Source: Cellvibrio sp. pealriver (lineage in GTDB: Bacteria; Pseudomonadota; Gammaproteobacteria; Pseudomonadales; Cellvibrionaceae). From it: DNA of 64,000 nt. Shown piece after piece: positions 8,231 to 17,093 of this stretch; the stretch's first letter is position 1; each line of letters starts with the position of its first letter. The position numbers were made by a program, and so were the translations under genes. Under the pieces are notes generated by a model. It searched no databases and was not told where the DNA came from. It saw only the letters and a program-made list of their open reading frames with translations. Location of the stretch: NCBI RefSeq assembly GCF_001183545.1, contig NZ_KQ236688.1, forward strand, positions 2,911,432 to 2,975,431, written 5' to 3'.

Positions 8231-10888
8231 TTAATTCAATCGCTTGGGATCAAACACGATTTTCTCGCCCATCAAGCGGCCATGGATAATCGAGCCAGGC
8301 AGGAATTTTCCGCTGAGAATATCCTGCGCCAGCGGGTTTTCAATCAGCTGCTGGATGGCACGTTTTAACGGGCGCGCACCGTACACAGGATCAAACCCGA
8401 CGCTCGCCAGTTTATTCATCACATCATCGTCCAATTCCAAACTCAGTTCGCGCTCAGCCAAACGTTTGCGCAGCAGCTCCAACTGAATATCAGCGATGCC
8501 ACGAATTTGTTCGCGCCCGAGCGGATGAAACACCACAACCTCGTCGATACGGTTAATAAATTCCGGGCGGAAGTGACTACCAACCACTTCCATCACCGCA
8601 TCTTTCATCGCGTTGTAGCGGTTTTCATTGTTGAGCGAATTGTTCAAATCATCGGTCACAAAGCTATCGAAACTTACGGTATCAAATGATTTGTCTTCCG
8701 CTAATTCCTGAATGCGATCCGAACCTAAATTCGACGTCATCACAATCACGGTATTGCGGAAATCCACCGTGCGCCCCTGGCCATCAGTCAAGCGTCCATC
8801 GTCCAACACTTGCAACAAAATATTGAATACATCCGGGTGCGCTTTTTCCACTTCATCTAACAACACAACAGAATAAGGTTTGCGGCGCACCGTCTCCGTC
8901 AAATAACCACCTTCTTCGTAACCAACATAGCCCGGCGGCGCGCCAATTAAACGCGCAACAGAATGCTTCTCCATAAATTCCGACATATCGATGCGCACCA
9001 TCGCATCGGTGGTATCAAATAAAAATTCCGCGAGCGATTTACATAACTCGGTTTTACCCACACCGGTTGGCCCTAAAAATAAAAATGACCCGTTGGGGCG
9101 ATTGGCATCACTCAGACCCGCACGCGAACGGCGCACCGCGTTGGCGACGGCAACAACAGCTTCGTGCTGACCAATTACACGTTTGTGCAGCGACTCTTCC
9201 ATACGCAATAATTTTTCGCGCTCGCCTTCCAACATTTTGGATACCGGGATACCGGTCCATTTGGAAACCACCTCTGCAATTTCCTCGTCGGTAACTTTAT
9301 TGCGCAGCAGTTTCATTTCCATCATTTCAGCCTGGCTGGCCATATCCAGCTGTTTTTCTAACTGCGGAATAATGCCGTATTGCAATTCGCTCATGCGCGC
9401 CAAATCGCCTTTGCGGCGTTTTTCTTCCAACTCAAAACGCGCCTGTTCCAATTGGCTTTTGATTTCATGGGAACCTTGCAGCGCTGCTTTTTCGGCGCGC
9501 CAGATCTCTTCAAGATCACCGTATTCGCGCTCTACTTTATCGATATCAAAATCAATTTTTGCGAGACGTTTTTTGCTTGCCTCGTCTTCGTCTTTTTTAA
9601 CCGCTTCGCGCTCGATTTTTAATTGGATCAAACGGCGCTCCAAACGATCCATCTCCTCCGGTTTGGAATCAATTTCCATACGGATACGACTGGCCGCTTC
9701 ATCGATCAAATCAATTGCTTTGTCGGGCAATTGGCGATCCGTAATGTAGCGCTGCGATAATTTTGCCGCGGCAATAATCGCCGAGTCGGTAATATCCACA
9801 CCGTGGTGAACTTCGTAGCGCTCTTTCAAACCGCGCAAAATGGCGATGGTGTCTTCTTCGCTGGGTTCATCCACCAATACTTTTTGGAAGCGGCGCTCAA
9901 GTGCCGCATCTTTCTCAATGTATTTGCGATATTCATCAAGCGTGGTTGCGCCCACGCAGTGCAATTCGCCGCGCGATAACGCCGGCTTGAGCATATTGCC
10001 CGCATCCATTGCGCCTTCGCCTTTACCGGCACCGACCATGGTATGCAATTCGTCGATAAATAAAATAATGCGGCCTTCTTGTTTGCTCAGTTCGTTAATC
10101 ACGGATTTCAAGCGCTCTTCAAATTCGCCACGGAATTTTGCACCGGCGAGCAGGCCACCTAAATCGAGCGACAACAAACGTTTATCTTTTAAACCTTCGG
10201 GCACTTCGCCGTTGACGATGCGCTGTGCAAGACCTTCTACAATCGCGGTTTTACCTACGCCCGGCTCACCAATTAATACCGGATTATTTTTGCTGCGGCG
10301 CTGCAACACTTGAATCGTGCGGCGGATTTCGTCATCGCGGCCAATCACCGGGTCAAGCTTGCCCGCTTCGGCGCGCGCGGTTAAATCCACAGTGTATTTT
10401 TCCAGCGCCTGACGGTTGCCTTCGGAATCCGCATCATCCACATTTTCACCGCCGCGCACTTTTTGGATCGCTTGCTGCAGACGTTGTGCGTTGCCGTGCT
10501 TTTTCAACAACTCGGCAACCGCGCCTTGCGATTCCGTCATCAGTACAATCAATACTGAATCGCTGGAGACAAATTTATCACCGACTTTTTGTGCATGGCG
10601 GTCAGCAAGATTCAACAGGCGCACCATTTCCGGTGACATGGTCACCTCGCCAGTCGGGTTTTTGATTTGCGGTAAATTTTCCAGATATTCATTGAGCGAA
10701 GTGCGCAAACCAGCCACATCAAAACCTGCCTGGCTGAGCAACAAGCGCACACTGGCCGCGCCTTTTTGGTCGATCATGGCAAGCAGCAAATGGCCGGGGT
10801 CAAGCTGGTTGTGATCCTGTCCCAGTGCGATGGATTGGGCATCGGACAGCGCAATTTGCAATGAGTTGGTTAAACGGTCGATACGCAT
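8231..10888 (-). CDS. clpB: ATP-dependent disaggregase ClpB
   Basis: Hexameric AAA+ disaggregase that works with DnaK to rescue aggregated proteins after heat shock. At 885 residues it contains the Clp N domain (1-150), first AAA domain with Walker [14 protein letters not shown], the coiled-coil middle domain (about 410-530, ending in [19 protein letters not shown]), second AAA domain with Walker [13 protein letters not shown], and the C-terminal D2-small domain ([19 protein letters not shown]). It is about 28 residues longer than E. coli ClpB. Most of the excess is an acidic/Asn-rich insertion, [20 protein letters not shown], after [14 protein letters not shown] in the second AAA domain. A sigma32-like promoter lies upstream. 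Confidence 0.97.
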   Translation of the reverse strand: MRIDRLTNSLQIALSDAQSIALGQDHNQLDPGHLLLAMIDQKGAASVRLLLSQAGFDVAGLRTSLNEYLENLPQIKNPTGEVTMSPEMVRLLNLADRHAQKVGDKFVSSDSVLIVLMTESQGAVAELLKKHGNAQRLQQAIQKVRGGENVDDADSEGNRQALEKYTVDLTARAEAGKLDPVIGRDDEIRRTIQVLQRRSKNNPVLIGEPGVGKTAIVEGLAQRIVNGEVPEGLKDKRLLSLDLGGLLAGAKFRGEFEERLKSVINELSKQEGRIILFIDELHTMVGAGKGEGAMDAGNMLKPALSRGELHCVGATTLDEYRKYIEKDAALERRFQKVLVDEPSEEDTIAILRGLKERYEVHHGVDITDSAIIAAAKLSQRYITDRQLPDKAIDLIDEAASRIRMEIDSKPEEMDRLERRLIQLKIEREAVKKDEDEASKKRLAKIDFDIDKVEREYGDLEEIWRAEKAALQGSHEIKSQLEQARFELEEKRRKGDLARMSELQYGIIPQLEKQLDMASQAEMMEMKLLRNKVTDEEIAEVVSKWTGIPVSKMLEGEREKLLRMEESLHKRVIGQHEAVVAVANAVRRSRAGLSDANRPNGSFLFLGPTGVGKTELCKSLAEFLFDTTDAMVRIDMSEFMEKHSVARLIGAPPGYVGYEEGGYLTETVRRKPYSVVLLDEVEKAHPDVFNILLQVLDDGRLTDGQGRTVDFRNTVIVMTSNLGSDRIQELAEDKSFDTVSFDSFVTDDLNNSLNNENRYNAMKDAVMEVVGSHFRPEFINRIDEVVVFHPLGREQIRGIADIQLELLRKRLAERELSLELDDDVMNKLASVGFDPVYGARPLKRAIQQLIENPLAQDILSGKFLPGSIIHGRLMGEKIVFDPKRLN

Positions 10889-10929
10889 GGATTACCTCAA
10901 GCGATGAGTGATTACTCGGTTGAAGCAGA

Positions 10930-10956
10930 CGTGGGGGCTAGCGGGGTGATTTCAAG
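10930..10956 (-). promoter_or_regulatory. Sigma32 (heat-shock) type promoter of clpB
   Basis: On the minus strand CTTGAAA (10956-10950) is followed after 13 bases by CCCCACG (10936-10930). This fits the E. coli sigma32 consensus CTTGAAA-N11-15-CCCCAT. It lies about 40 bases before the clpB start, as expected for a heat-shock gene. Confidence 0.75.
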
Positions 10957-11014
10957 CAGGCGCAGGCACCTGCTTGATCTATCCAATAAAAAATAGGCGG
11001 GAAATTGTTTTAAA

Positions 11015-11536
11015 TCAATTTTGTGCCACGGATGGGCGCGGCGTTTCGCTCACATCAAAAAACTTGATCGCCATAGGGTAGTTTTTAATGATCCCTTTGT
11101 TCGCATCCATAGCCCCCATAATGGTGAACACGATAGAGCAGATAAACAGCAACACAAGCAGTGGAATACCAATCAAAACAAAACACAAAATAATGGCGAC
11201 CACGACGTAAATAACCGAACTGAATATCCAGTTCATGACCACCTTGCCCTGCTCATTGACATAGGGATCGTCTTTTTTGGATTGCCACATAATGAGCGGG
11301 ACGATAATGCCCAGAAAGGGAAACAACCAGGAACAAAACTGGGTGAGGTGCATCACCATCGCATAGTCATAATTATTGGTTTGCATAATCGTATGCGGTT
11401 GGAGCTGGGTATCTGGCTGTGCAGCGCGCTGCGTTTGCGCCCCCAAAATGCGCTCTTTGGCTTGCTGGTATTCCTCTTCACTGATCAAGCCCTTTTGTTT
11501 CAGGTCATTCAGTTTTTCAATTTGGTCGAGATCCAT
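11015..11536 (-). CDS. DUF4870 (TM2-like) membrane protein with SHOCT N-terminus
   Basis: A 173-residue protein beginning with a SHOCT-type motif (IEKLNDLKQKGLISEEEYQQ), which often precedes membrane domains, then a DUF4870 domain with three to four hydrophobic segments (CSWLFPFLGIIVPLIMW; the NWIFSSVIYVVVAIILC stretch; the IPLLVLLFICSIVFTIMG stretch) and the typical GAMDANKG motif. Function unknown. The ATG at 11536 has AAGGA 7 bases upstream; the longer reading frame to 11569 adds nothing family-like. It lies between clpB and cutC on the same strand. Confidence 0.85.
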   Translation of the reverse strand: MDLDQIEKLNDLKQKGLISEEEYQQAKERILGAQTQRAAQPDTQLQPHTIMQTNNYDYAMVMHLTQFCSWLFPFLGIIVPLIMWQSKKDDPYVNEQGKVVMNWIFSSVIYVVVAIILCFVLIGIPLLVLLFICSIVFTIMGAMDANKGIIKNYPMAIKFFDVSETPRPSVAQN

Positions 11537-11572
11537 AATGATTCCTTGTTGTGTGTAGGATAAAAACAATAA

Positions 11573-12331
11573 CTAGTTGGCCGCCCGCGCGGCAGCAATG
11601 GTTGCGCGCACTGCATCAGCATCGGTCAACGTAATTTCATATTCACGCTCAAGTGCAGTTCCGCCCATGCCGACATGCGGGTTGCGAAATTCCATACGGC
11701 TTTTGATGGTTTTCAGTGCTGCAAAATGCATTTCATCAACGCCCGTTGCACGCCGCACCTGCGCGATAGTATCAACATCAAGTGCACCGCAACCCATGAT
11801 AATAATTCGGCCATCCGCGAGTGCGACTACCTCCTTGAGAATATCGCTACCCTCTACGGCAGTGTCGCGTTGGCCGGACGTTAGCACGCGATCAACACCA
11901 GTGCGAATCAAGGCCTCAAGTGCTTCGCGATAATCGCGTGTCATATCAAACGCGCGGTGACAGGTGACTGTCATAGGTCGCGCCGCCTCAACCAAGGCTT
12001 TAGTGCGCACCTCATCGATAGCACCTTCTGGCGTAAGGCAGCCGATCACCACGCCGGCAACACCTATTTCCCGCAATGCAATGACATCCTCAAGCATGCT
12101 GCGAAATTCGAGTTCGGAATACAGAAAATCACCACCGCGCGGCCGGACAATCACGTGAAACGGAATAGTCGCTACACGCAAGGCTTCGCGGATCACCCCC
12201 ATGCTCGGGGTTAATCCGCCCTCAAGCAAACTGGCACAAAGCTCAACCCTGTCTGCACCCGCTTGTTGCGCGGCCACCAGGCCATCAATACCTTCAACAC
12301 AGATTTCGATTTTGAATGGATGTTTTGACAT
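11573..12331 (-). CDS. cutC: CutC family protein (copper homeostasis)
   Basis: A 252-residue TIM-barrel protein of the CutC family: KIEICVEGIDGLVAAQQAGA, RVELCASLLEGGLTPS, IVRPRGGDFLYS, CHRAFDMTRD and VLTSGQ are all present in order. CutC was first linked to copper tolerance in E. coli, but a direct copper role has been questioned and its biochemical activity is unsettled. Length is normal for the family. It is about 25 kb from the copper-type operon in this window, so no linkage is implied. Confidence 0.93.
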   Translation of the reverse strand: MSKHPFKIEICVEGIDGLVAAQQAGADRVELCASLLEGGLTPSMGVIREALRVATIPFHVIVRPRGGDFLYSELEFRSMLEDVIALREIGVAGVVIGCLTPEGAIDEVRTKALVEAARPMTVTCHRAFDMTRDYREALEALIRTGVDRVLTSGQRDTAVEGSDILKEVVALADGRIIIMGCGALDVDTIAQVRRATGVDEMHFAALKTIKSRMEFRNPHVGMGGTALEREYEITLTDADAVRATIAAARAAN

Positions 12332-12420
12332 GGAATAACTTCAACTCATTCGTTAGTGGTGATCAGGCTCACTCAGGGTTAGATACCAATTGGACGCGGC
12401 TGGATTCACGTTACAGAAAA

Positions 12421-13182
12421 TTATTCAACCCACACCAAACTCGCCATGCGGCCGGTGGTTTTATCGCGCCGGTAAGAATAAAAACGCGCACTATCAGCGT
12501 AGGTGCAATAACCGCCGCCGTAGACATCACTAACGCCCAACGCCGTTAACTCGGCACGCGCCAGCGCGTAAATATCGGCAAAAAAATGCAGCGGGCGATG
12601 GGCGGGGCTGAACGCAGCAGCAATCTGCTCGGCGTGAAGTGGATTGCGCGCGGTGTTAAAAAACGCTTCGAGCACATCGATGCCGACTTCAAAATTCGGC
12701 TGGGAAATCGCAGGACCGAGGTAAGCCATAATATCCTGCGGTGCAGCGTTGAATTTCTGGATGCCTATGGCGCAAATTCCCTTTGCCAGACTGCGCCAAC
12801 CGCAATGCAGCGCCGCCACTTGGGTGCCTTGTTTATCGCACAATAAAATGGGCAAACAATCTGCCGTCATCACCAGACACGCTTGCCCGCGCTGGTTGCT
12901 GTAACTGCCATCGGCCGTGCGCACCAAACCATCTGCTGCGGCATCTACAACGCTTACGCCGTGCACTTGCTCCAGCCACTGCGGTGTTTTTTCCAAGCCC
13001 AGCTGCGTACACAACTGCGCGCGATTTTTTTCCACCAGCAGTGGATCATCACCCACATGCAAACCGACATTATTACTGGCGTAGGGCGACGGGCTCACAC
13101 CGCCCGCACGGGTTGTGATAAAGGCGCGCACATTGGCAGGTGCTGGCCAGTCGGGCGTTATGCCATCAGGGCTACTAGTCAT
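12421..13182 (-). CDS. pgeF: Polyphenol oxidase / peptidoglycan editing factor PgeF (YfiH)
   Basis: A 253-residue member of the YfiH/PgeF/LACC1 family. The metal-site pattern is visible: GLHVGDD, VHGVSVVDA, TADCLPILLCD, ALHCGWRSLAKG, LGPAISQPNFEVG. Family members act on purine nucleosides or proof-read L-Ser in peptidoglycan stems. The start ATG at 13182 overlaps the last 8 bases of rluD (ATGACTAG), so translation is coupled; the frame could extend to 13302 but that would lie inside rluD. rluD-pgeF is a common gammaproteobacterial pair. Confidence 0.92.
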   Translation of the reverse strand: MTSSPDGITPDWPAPANVRAFITTRAGGVSPSPYASNNVGLHVGDDPLLVEKNRAQLCTQLGLEKTPQWLEQVHGVSVVDAAADGLVRTADGSYSNQRGQACLVMTADCLPILLCDKQGTQVAALHCGWRSLAKGICAIGIQKFNAAPQDIMAYLGPAISQPNFEVGIDVLEAFFNTARNPLHAEQIAAAFSPAHRPLHFFADIYALARAELTALGVSDVYGGGYCTYADSARFYSYRRDKTTGRMASLVWVE

Positions 13183-14140
13183 CGACAAGGGTATAGCCTG
13201 TGTTGAGTGCATCGAGCAGGTTTTTGAAATCGTCCGGCAATGGCGCGGTCCACTCGGTGTATTCGCCTGTGCCCGGATGCTCCAGACCCAGCTTGAATGC
13301 ATGCAGCGCCTGACGCGGGAAGTTTTTCAAGGTATCGATCAAATGTTGATTGGCACCTTTGGGGATTTTGAAACGGCTGCCATAAGTTTGGTCGCCCACC
13401 AGCGGGTGACCGATATGCGCCATGTGCACACGGATTTGATGGGTGCGCCCCGTTTCCAGTTTGACGCGGATATGGGTGTGGCTCGGGTAGCGTTTTGCGA
13501 CACGGTAGTGCGTCACCGCGCGCTTGCCGCCCGCCTTAAGCACCGCCATGAGTTTACGTTGGAGCGGATGACGGCCCATAGGCGCATCGACTGTTCCGCC
13601 GCCGGTCATGGCACCCACCGCAACCGCCTCGTATTCGCGGCTTACGGTACGGTCGGCCAATTGCTCTACCAAATCAGTGTGCGCCTCCAGTGTTTTGGCG
13701 ATCACCATCAAACCCGTTGTTTCTTTATCAAGGCGATGCACAATGCCCGCGCGGGGCAAGTTCACCAAACCGGGAATATGGTTGATCAGGGCGTTAACCA
13801 GCGTACCGGTGTAATTACCCGCCGCCGGATGTACCACTAATCCGGCCTGCTTATTAATGACAATTAAATCGTCATCTTCATGGACGATATCCAGCGATAT
13901 CTCCTCCGGCTCCCATTCGCCCTGGGCTTCCAGCTCGGCTTTTAATTCCAGCAGTTCGCCGCCGATCAGTTTATCTTTGGGTTTGGCGATACGGCCGTCC
14001 ACTTTCAACTGGCCATCTTTGATCCAGCTTTGCAAACGTGAGCGCGAGAAGTCGGGGAACAACTCCGAGGCGATCTGGTCGAAGCGCATGCCGTTCATTT
14101 GGATCGGCACTTGTGCGCTCAGGTCAAAAACATCTTTCAT
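13175..14140 (-). CDS. rluD: 23S rRNA pseudouridine synthase RluD
   Basis: Makes pseudouridines 1911, 1915 and 1917 in helix 69 of 23S rRNA. With the ATG at 14140 (AGAGG 7 bases upstream) the protein is 321 residues, close to E. coli RluD (326). An S4 RNA-binding domain comes first (MRFDQIASELFPDFSRSRLQ), then the catalytic domain with the motif-II Asp in GIVHRLDKETTGLMVIAK and the TGRTHQIRVHMAHIGHPLVG segment. A 29-codon upstream extension is open but runs toward the bamD promoter and is unlikely to be used. Divergent from bamD, as in Pseudomonas. Confidence 0.95.
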   Translation of the reverse strand: MKDVFDLSAQVPIQMNGMRFDQIASELFPDFSRSRLQSWIKDGQLKVDGRIAKPKDKLIGGELLELKAELEAQGEWEPEEISLDIVHEDDDLIVINKQAGLVVHPAAGNYTGTLVNALINHIPGLVNLPRAGIVHRLDKETTGLMVIAKTLEAHTDLVEQLADRTVSREYEAVAVGAMTGGGTVDAPMGRHPLQRKLMAVLKAGGKRAVTHYRVAKRYPSHTHIRVKLETGRTHQIRVHMAHIGHPLVGDQTYGSRFKIPKGANQHLIDTLKNFPRQALHAFKLGLEHPGTGEYTEWTAPLPDDFKNLLDALNTGYTLVDD

Positions 14141-14297
14141 TAAAAAACCTCTAGTGATTGTTTCTGGCTGCTCTGCCAAAAACCGGAATTTGGGCGCTTT
14201 TACTGTCGCCAGATTGGTATCCGCCAAGCTCTGTGTTTAAATACCCTGCCCCGCAAACGGGGTCTATGTTTACCGAGATATAAGAGTCTATAACCCT

Positions 14298-15200
14298 ATG
14301 CGATTCCTGCCCTGTTTGATGCTGAGTAGCCTGGTGCTGCTGACTGCCTGCTCGTCCAAAGAGCCCGAATATACTACCGAGGCGGACTTGTACAACGCCG
14401 CGACCAAACAACTTGAAAACAGCCAATGGGAATCAGCGATCAAAAACCTGAACTCACTGGAAGAAAACTTCCCGTTTGGTACTTACGCCGATCAAGCGCA
14501 ATTGGAATTGATCTACGCCCACTACAGCTCGGGTGAAGCGGATGCGGCCATCGCTACCGCTAATCGCTTCATTCGCCTGCACCCCCAACACCGCAATGTG
14601 GATTATGCCTACTACATGCTCGGCATGGCATCGTTCACCAAAGACAAAGGCATGTTCGAGCGGGTGATGCCTATCGATACATCCAAGCGCGATCCGGGCG
14701 CTGCGCGTGAATCCTTGGCGAATTTTACCCAATTACTCAACCGTTATCCCGACAGTAACTACGCCGCCGATGCCAAAAAGCGCATGCTCTTTCTGCGTAA
14801 CCACTTGGCTCGCTATGAAATCCATGTCGCCAATTACTACTTCAAACGCGGCGCTTATGTTGCCGCTGTAGGCCGCGGGCGCTACGTGTTGGAAAACTTC
14901 CCCCAGTCGCCCGCCACACCCGACGCATTGGCCGTTATGGTACAGGGTTATCACATGTTGAAGATGCCTGAAAAATCCAACGAGATATTGGAGATCCTCA
15001 AACTTAACTATGCAGATTACCCGGCACTGAGCAAAAAAGGCGAATTCGATTACGACTTTATGTACAACAACGGTAAATCACCCTGGCTGGCTTACCTGAC
15101 ACTGGGCTTGTTTAGCAAAAATGAGATTACTGGTTTTGATACCCGCGCACTCTATGATCCGCAATACAAACCCTATGTTGATGTAGAGCGCGTGCAGTAA
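14298..15200 (+). CDS. bamD: Outer-membrane assembly lipoprotein BamD
   Basis: An essential lipoprotein of the BAM complex that docks to BamA and helps insert beta-barrel proteins. The signal peptide ends in a lipobox LLTAC with Cys18. The mature part has TPR repeats: ADLYNAATKQLENSQWESAI, TYADQAQLELIYAHYSSGEA, YAADAKKRMLFLRNHLARYE, YYFKRGAYVAAVGRGRYVLE. At 300 residues it is a little longer than E. coli BamD (245), with a C-terminal extension. Followed by a strong terminator. Confidence 0.95.
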   Translation: MRFLPCLMLSSLVLLTACSSKEPEYTTEADLYNAATKQLENSQWESAIKNLNSLEENFPFGTYADQAQLELIYAHYSSGEADAAIATANRFIRLHPQHRNVDYAYYMLGMASFTKDKGMFERVMPIDTSKRDPGAARESLANFTQLLNRYPDSNYAADAKKRMLFLRNHLARYEIHVANYYFKRGAYVAAVGRGRYVLENFPQSPATPDALAVMVQGYHMLKMPEKSNEILEILKLNYADYPALSKKGEFDYDFMYNNGKSPWLAYLTLGLFSKNEITGFDTRALYDPQYKPYVDVERVQ

Positions 15201-15236
15201 GTAGCTCCGCACCCGCACCCGTTCGGGATTGTATGT

Positions 15237-15263
15237 AAAGGCCGCACTTGCGGCCTTTTTTAT
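15237..15263. terminator. Terminator between bamD and nadE
   Basis: Stem AAAGGCCGC / GCGGCCTTT with a short loop, followed on the plus strand by a run of T, 36 bases after bamD. Convergent nadE may also use it, more weakly. Confidence 0.8.
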
Positions 15264-15292
15264 TTCTCGCGCTGGCGTATCGCTAGCAGGAT

Positions 15293-16921
15293 TTACTCGC
15301 CCAACTTCCAACCCGAGGTAATCGGATAACGGCGATCGCGTCCAAAACCGCGCTGGCTAATACGAATACCTACCGGAGCCTGACGGCGTTTGTATTCGTT
15401 GATATCCACCAAGCGCACCACGCGCTCTACCTGCTCACGTGCAAACCCTTGGCTAATAATCGCCTCAGCGCTGTAGTCTTGCTCAACATACAACTCCAGA
15501 ATGCGGTCGAGGATATCGTACGGCGGCAGGCTATCTTCGTCTTTTTGATCGGGAGCCAGCTCCGCCGAGGGCGGACGGGTAATCACTGTTTCCGGAATCA
15601 CCGGGCTGATGCTATTTCGATAGCGCGACAGGGCAAATACCAGGGTTTTAGGTACATCTTTAAGCGCATCAAAACCACCGGCCATGTCGCCATAGAGCGT
15701 GGAGTATCCCACTGCCATTTCGCTTTTGTTGCCAGTGGTCAGCACCAGATAGCCTTTCTTGTTGGAGATCGCCATCAGTAGCACACCGCGGCAACGCGCC
15801 TGCAGGTTCTCTTCGGTAGTATCGCGCTTGGTGCCGGCAAACTCATCGCTGAGCGCCGCCATAAACGCTTCGTACATGGGTTCGATACTGATAGAGCTGT
15901 AACGCACCCCGAGGCGCGCCGCTTCATCGGCAGCATCGTTTTTGCTTAAATCCGATGTGTAGCGGAATGGCATCATTACCGCTTCAACGCGGTCAGCGCC
16001 CAGCGCATCCACTGCCATCGCCAGCGTTAACGCGGAATCAATACCACCTGATAAACCCAGCACTACGCCTTTAAAACGATTTTTATTGACGTAATCGCGC
16101 ATGCCCAACACCAGCGCCTGATAAACCGCCGCGATGTTTTCCGCGATGGGCTCAAGCGACTGGGCAGGCACATGAACTGACTGCTGATCCCACTCCAATT
16201 GCACCGCAAATTGTCCTTCCACAAAACCCGGAGCACGGAAACACGTCTGCCCGCTGGCATCAATCGCAATGGAACCGCCATCGAAAACCAATTCATCCTG
16301 ACCACCGACAAGATTGGTATACACCACCGGCATTTTCCCTTCGCGCGCACGAGCAGCCACTACTGCTTCGCGCTCGTGTTGCTTGCCTTGGTGATAGGGC
16401 GAGGCATTCAAATTGAGCATCAATTTTGCGCCCGCACTCGCGGCTTGCGCCATGGGCCCTGCAAACCAAATGTCTTCACATACGCTCAGCGCTGTGGGGA
16501 TACCTTTCAGATTGAATACACAGGGTTGATCGCCCGCAGAAAAATAACGCTTCTCATCAAACACCTGATAATTGGGCAAACATTGTTTGGCGTATTCCGC
16601 AATGAGCTTTCCGTTTTCAATCACGCCCGCCATGTTATAGAGCTGACCATTTTTGAAACGCGGATACCCCACGACCAATGCCAGAGGCAAGCTGGCCTCC
16701 TGCAACTCACGCAAAGCCCGCTCGATGCGCAATTCAAGGCTGGGGCGCAACAACAAGTCCTCAGGCGGATAACCTGTAAGTGTGAGCTCGGGAAAAATCA
16801 CGGCATCGACATCACCTTGTGCAATCGCCATACGGGCGGCTTCCAGCACCTTGGCAGTGTTACCGGGGATATCCCCAACAAGCGTGTTGATCTGGGCGAG
16901 GATCAAACGTAGCTGCGACAT
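15293..16921 (-). CDS. nadE: Glutamine-dependent NAD+ synthetase
   Basis: Last step of NAD synthesis: amidation of nicotinate adenine dinucleotide using ammonia from glutamine. The N-terminal nitrilase-type glutaminase (about 1-260) shows the catalytic Glu (VIFPELTLTGYPPEDL) and Cys (TALSVCEDIWFAGP). The C-terminal synthetase has the PP-loop LGLSGGIDSALTLAMA and TTGNKSEMAVGYSTLYGDMA. The reading frame extends upstream to 16960; I prefer the ATG at 16921 (MSQLRLILAQIN), and 16927 is also possible. The length, 542 residues, fits the two-domain form. Confidence 0.94.
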   Translation of the reverse strand: MSQLRLILAQINTLVGDIPGNTAKVLEAARMAIAQGDVDAVIFPELTLTGYPPEDLLLRPSLELRIERALRELQEASLPLALVVGYPRFKNGQLYNMAGVIENGKLIAEYAKQCLPNYQVFDEKRYFSAGDQPCVFNLKGIPTALSVCEDIWFAGPMAQAASAGAKLMLNLNASPYHQGKQHEREAVVAARAREGKMPVVYTNLVGGQDELVFDGGSIAIDASGQTCFRAPGFVEGQFAVQLEWDQQSVHVPAQSLEPIAENIAAVYQALVLGMRDYVNKNRFKGVVLGLSGGIDSALTLAMAVDALGADRVEAVMMPFRYTSDLSKNDAADEAARLGVRYSSISIEPMYEAFMAALSDEFAGTKRDTTEENLQARCRGVLLMAISNKKGYLVLTTGNKSEMAVGYSTLYGDMAGGFDALKDVPKTLVFALSRYRNSISPVIPETVITRPPSAELAPDQKDEDSLPPYDILDRILELYVEQDYSAEAIISQGFAREQVERVVRLVDINEYKRRQAPVGIRISQRGFGRDRRYPITSGWKLGE

Positions 16922-17016
16922 AGGCATAAAGGTATCATCAGCAAAAAGACAGGCGCGCATTGTCCGCGATATACGCTTTCAAAGCCAAGAGGATTTTACC
17001 CGGCCATTGCCAAGCG

Positions 17017-17066
17017 CCTGTTATTTCCAATACCCGTTATTTCCTAATGCCCGTTATTTTCTAACG
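17017..17066. repeat. Three imperfect ~17-bp tandem repeats
   Basis: Units at 17017-17032, 17033-17049 and 17050-17066 share the core CCYGTTATTTYCYAA. They lie in the short region between nadE and pilS, ending about 27 bases before the pilS start, where an upstream regulatory site or promoter would be expected. Confidence 0.6.
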
Positions 17067-17093
17067 AATAGATACAAGGAATATGCACAAACC

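Noticed and set aside
9183..9749. 188-codon plus-strand ORF opposite clpB
   Set aside because: Ser/Arg-rich antisense shadow of clpB.
13115..13840. 241-codon plus-strand ORF opposite rluD
   Set aside because: Antisense shadow; the RluD frame has full catalytic motifs.
16199..16912. 237-codon plus-strand ORF opposite nadE
   Set aside because: Antisense shadow of nadE.
16782..17093. 104-residue N-terminal extension of PilS
   Set aside because: Overlaps nadE on the other strand and has no membrane or sensor features; the ATG at 17094 begins the normal PilS N-terminus.
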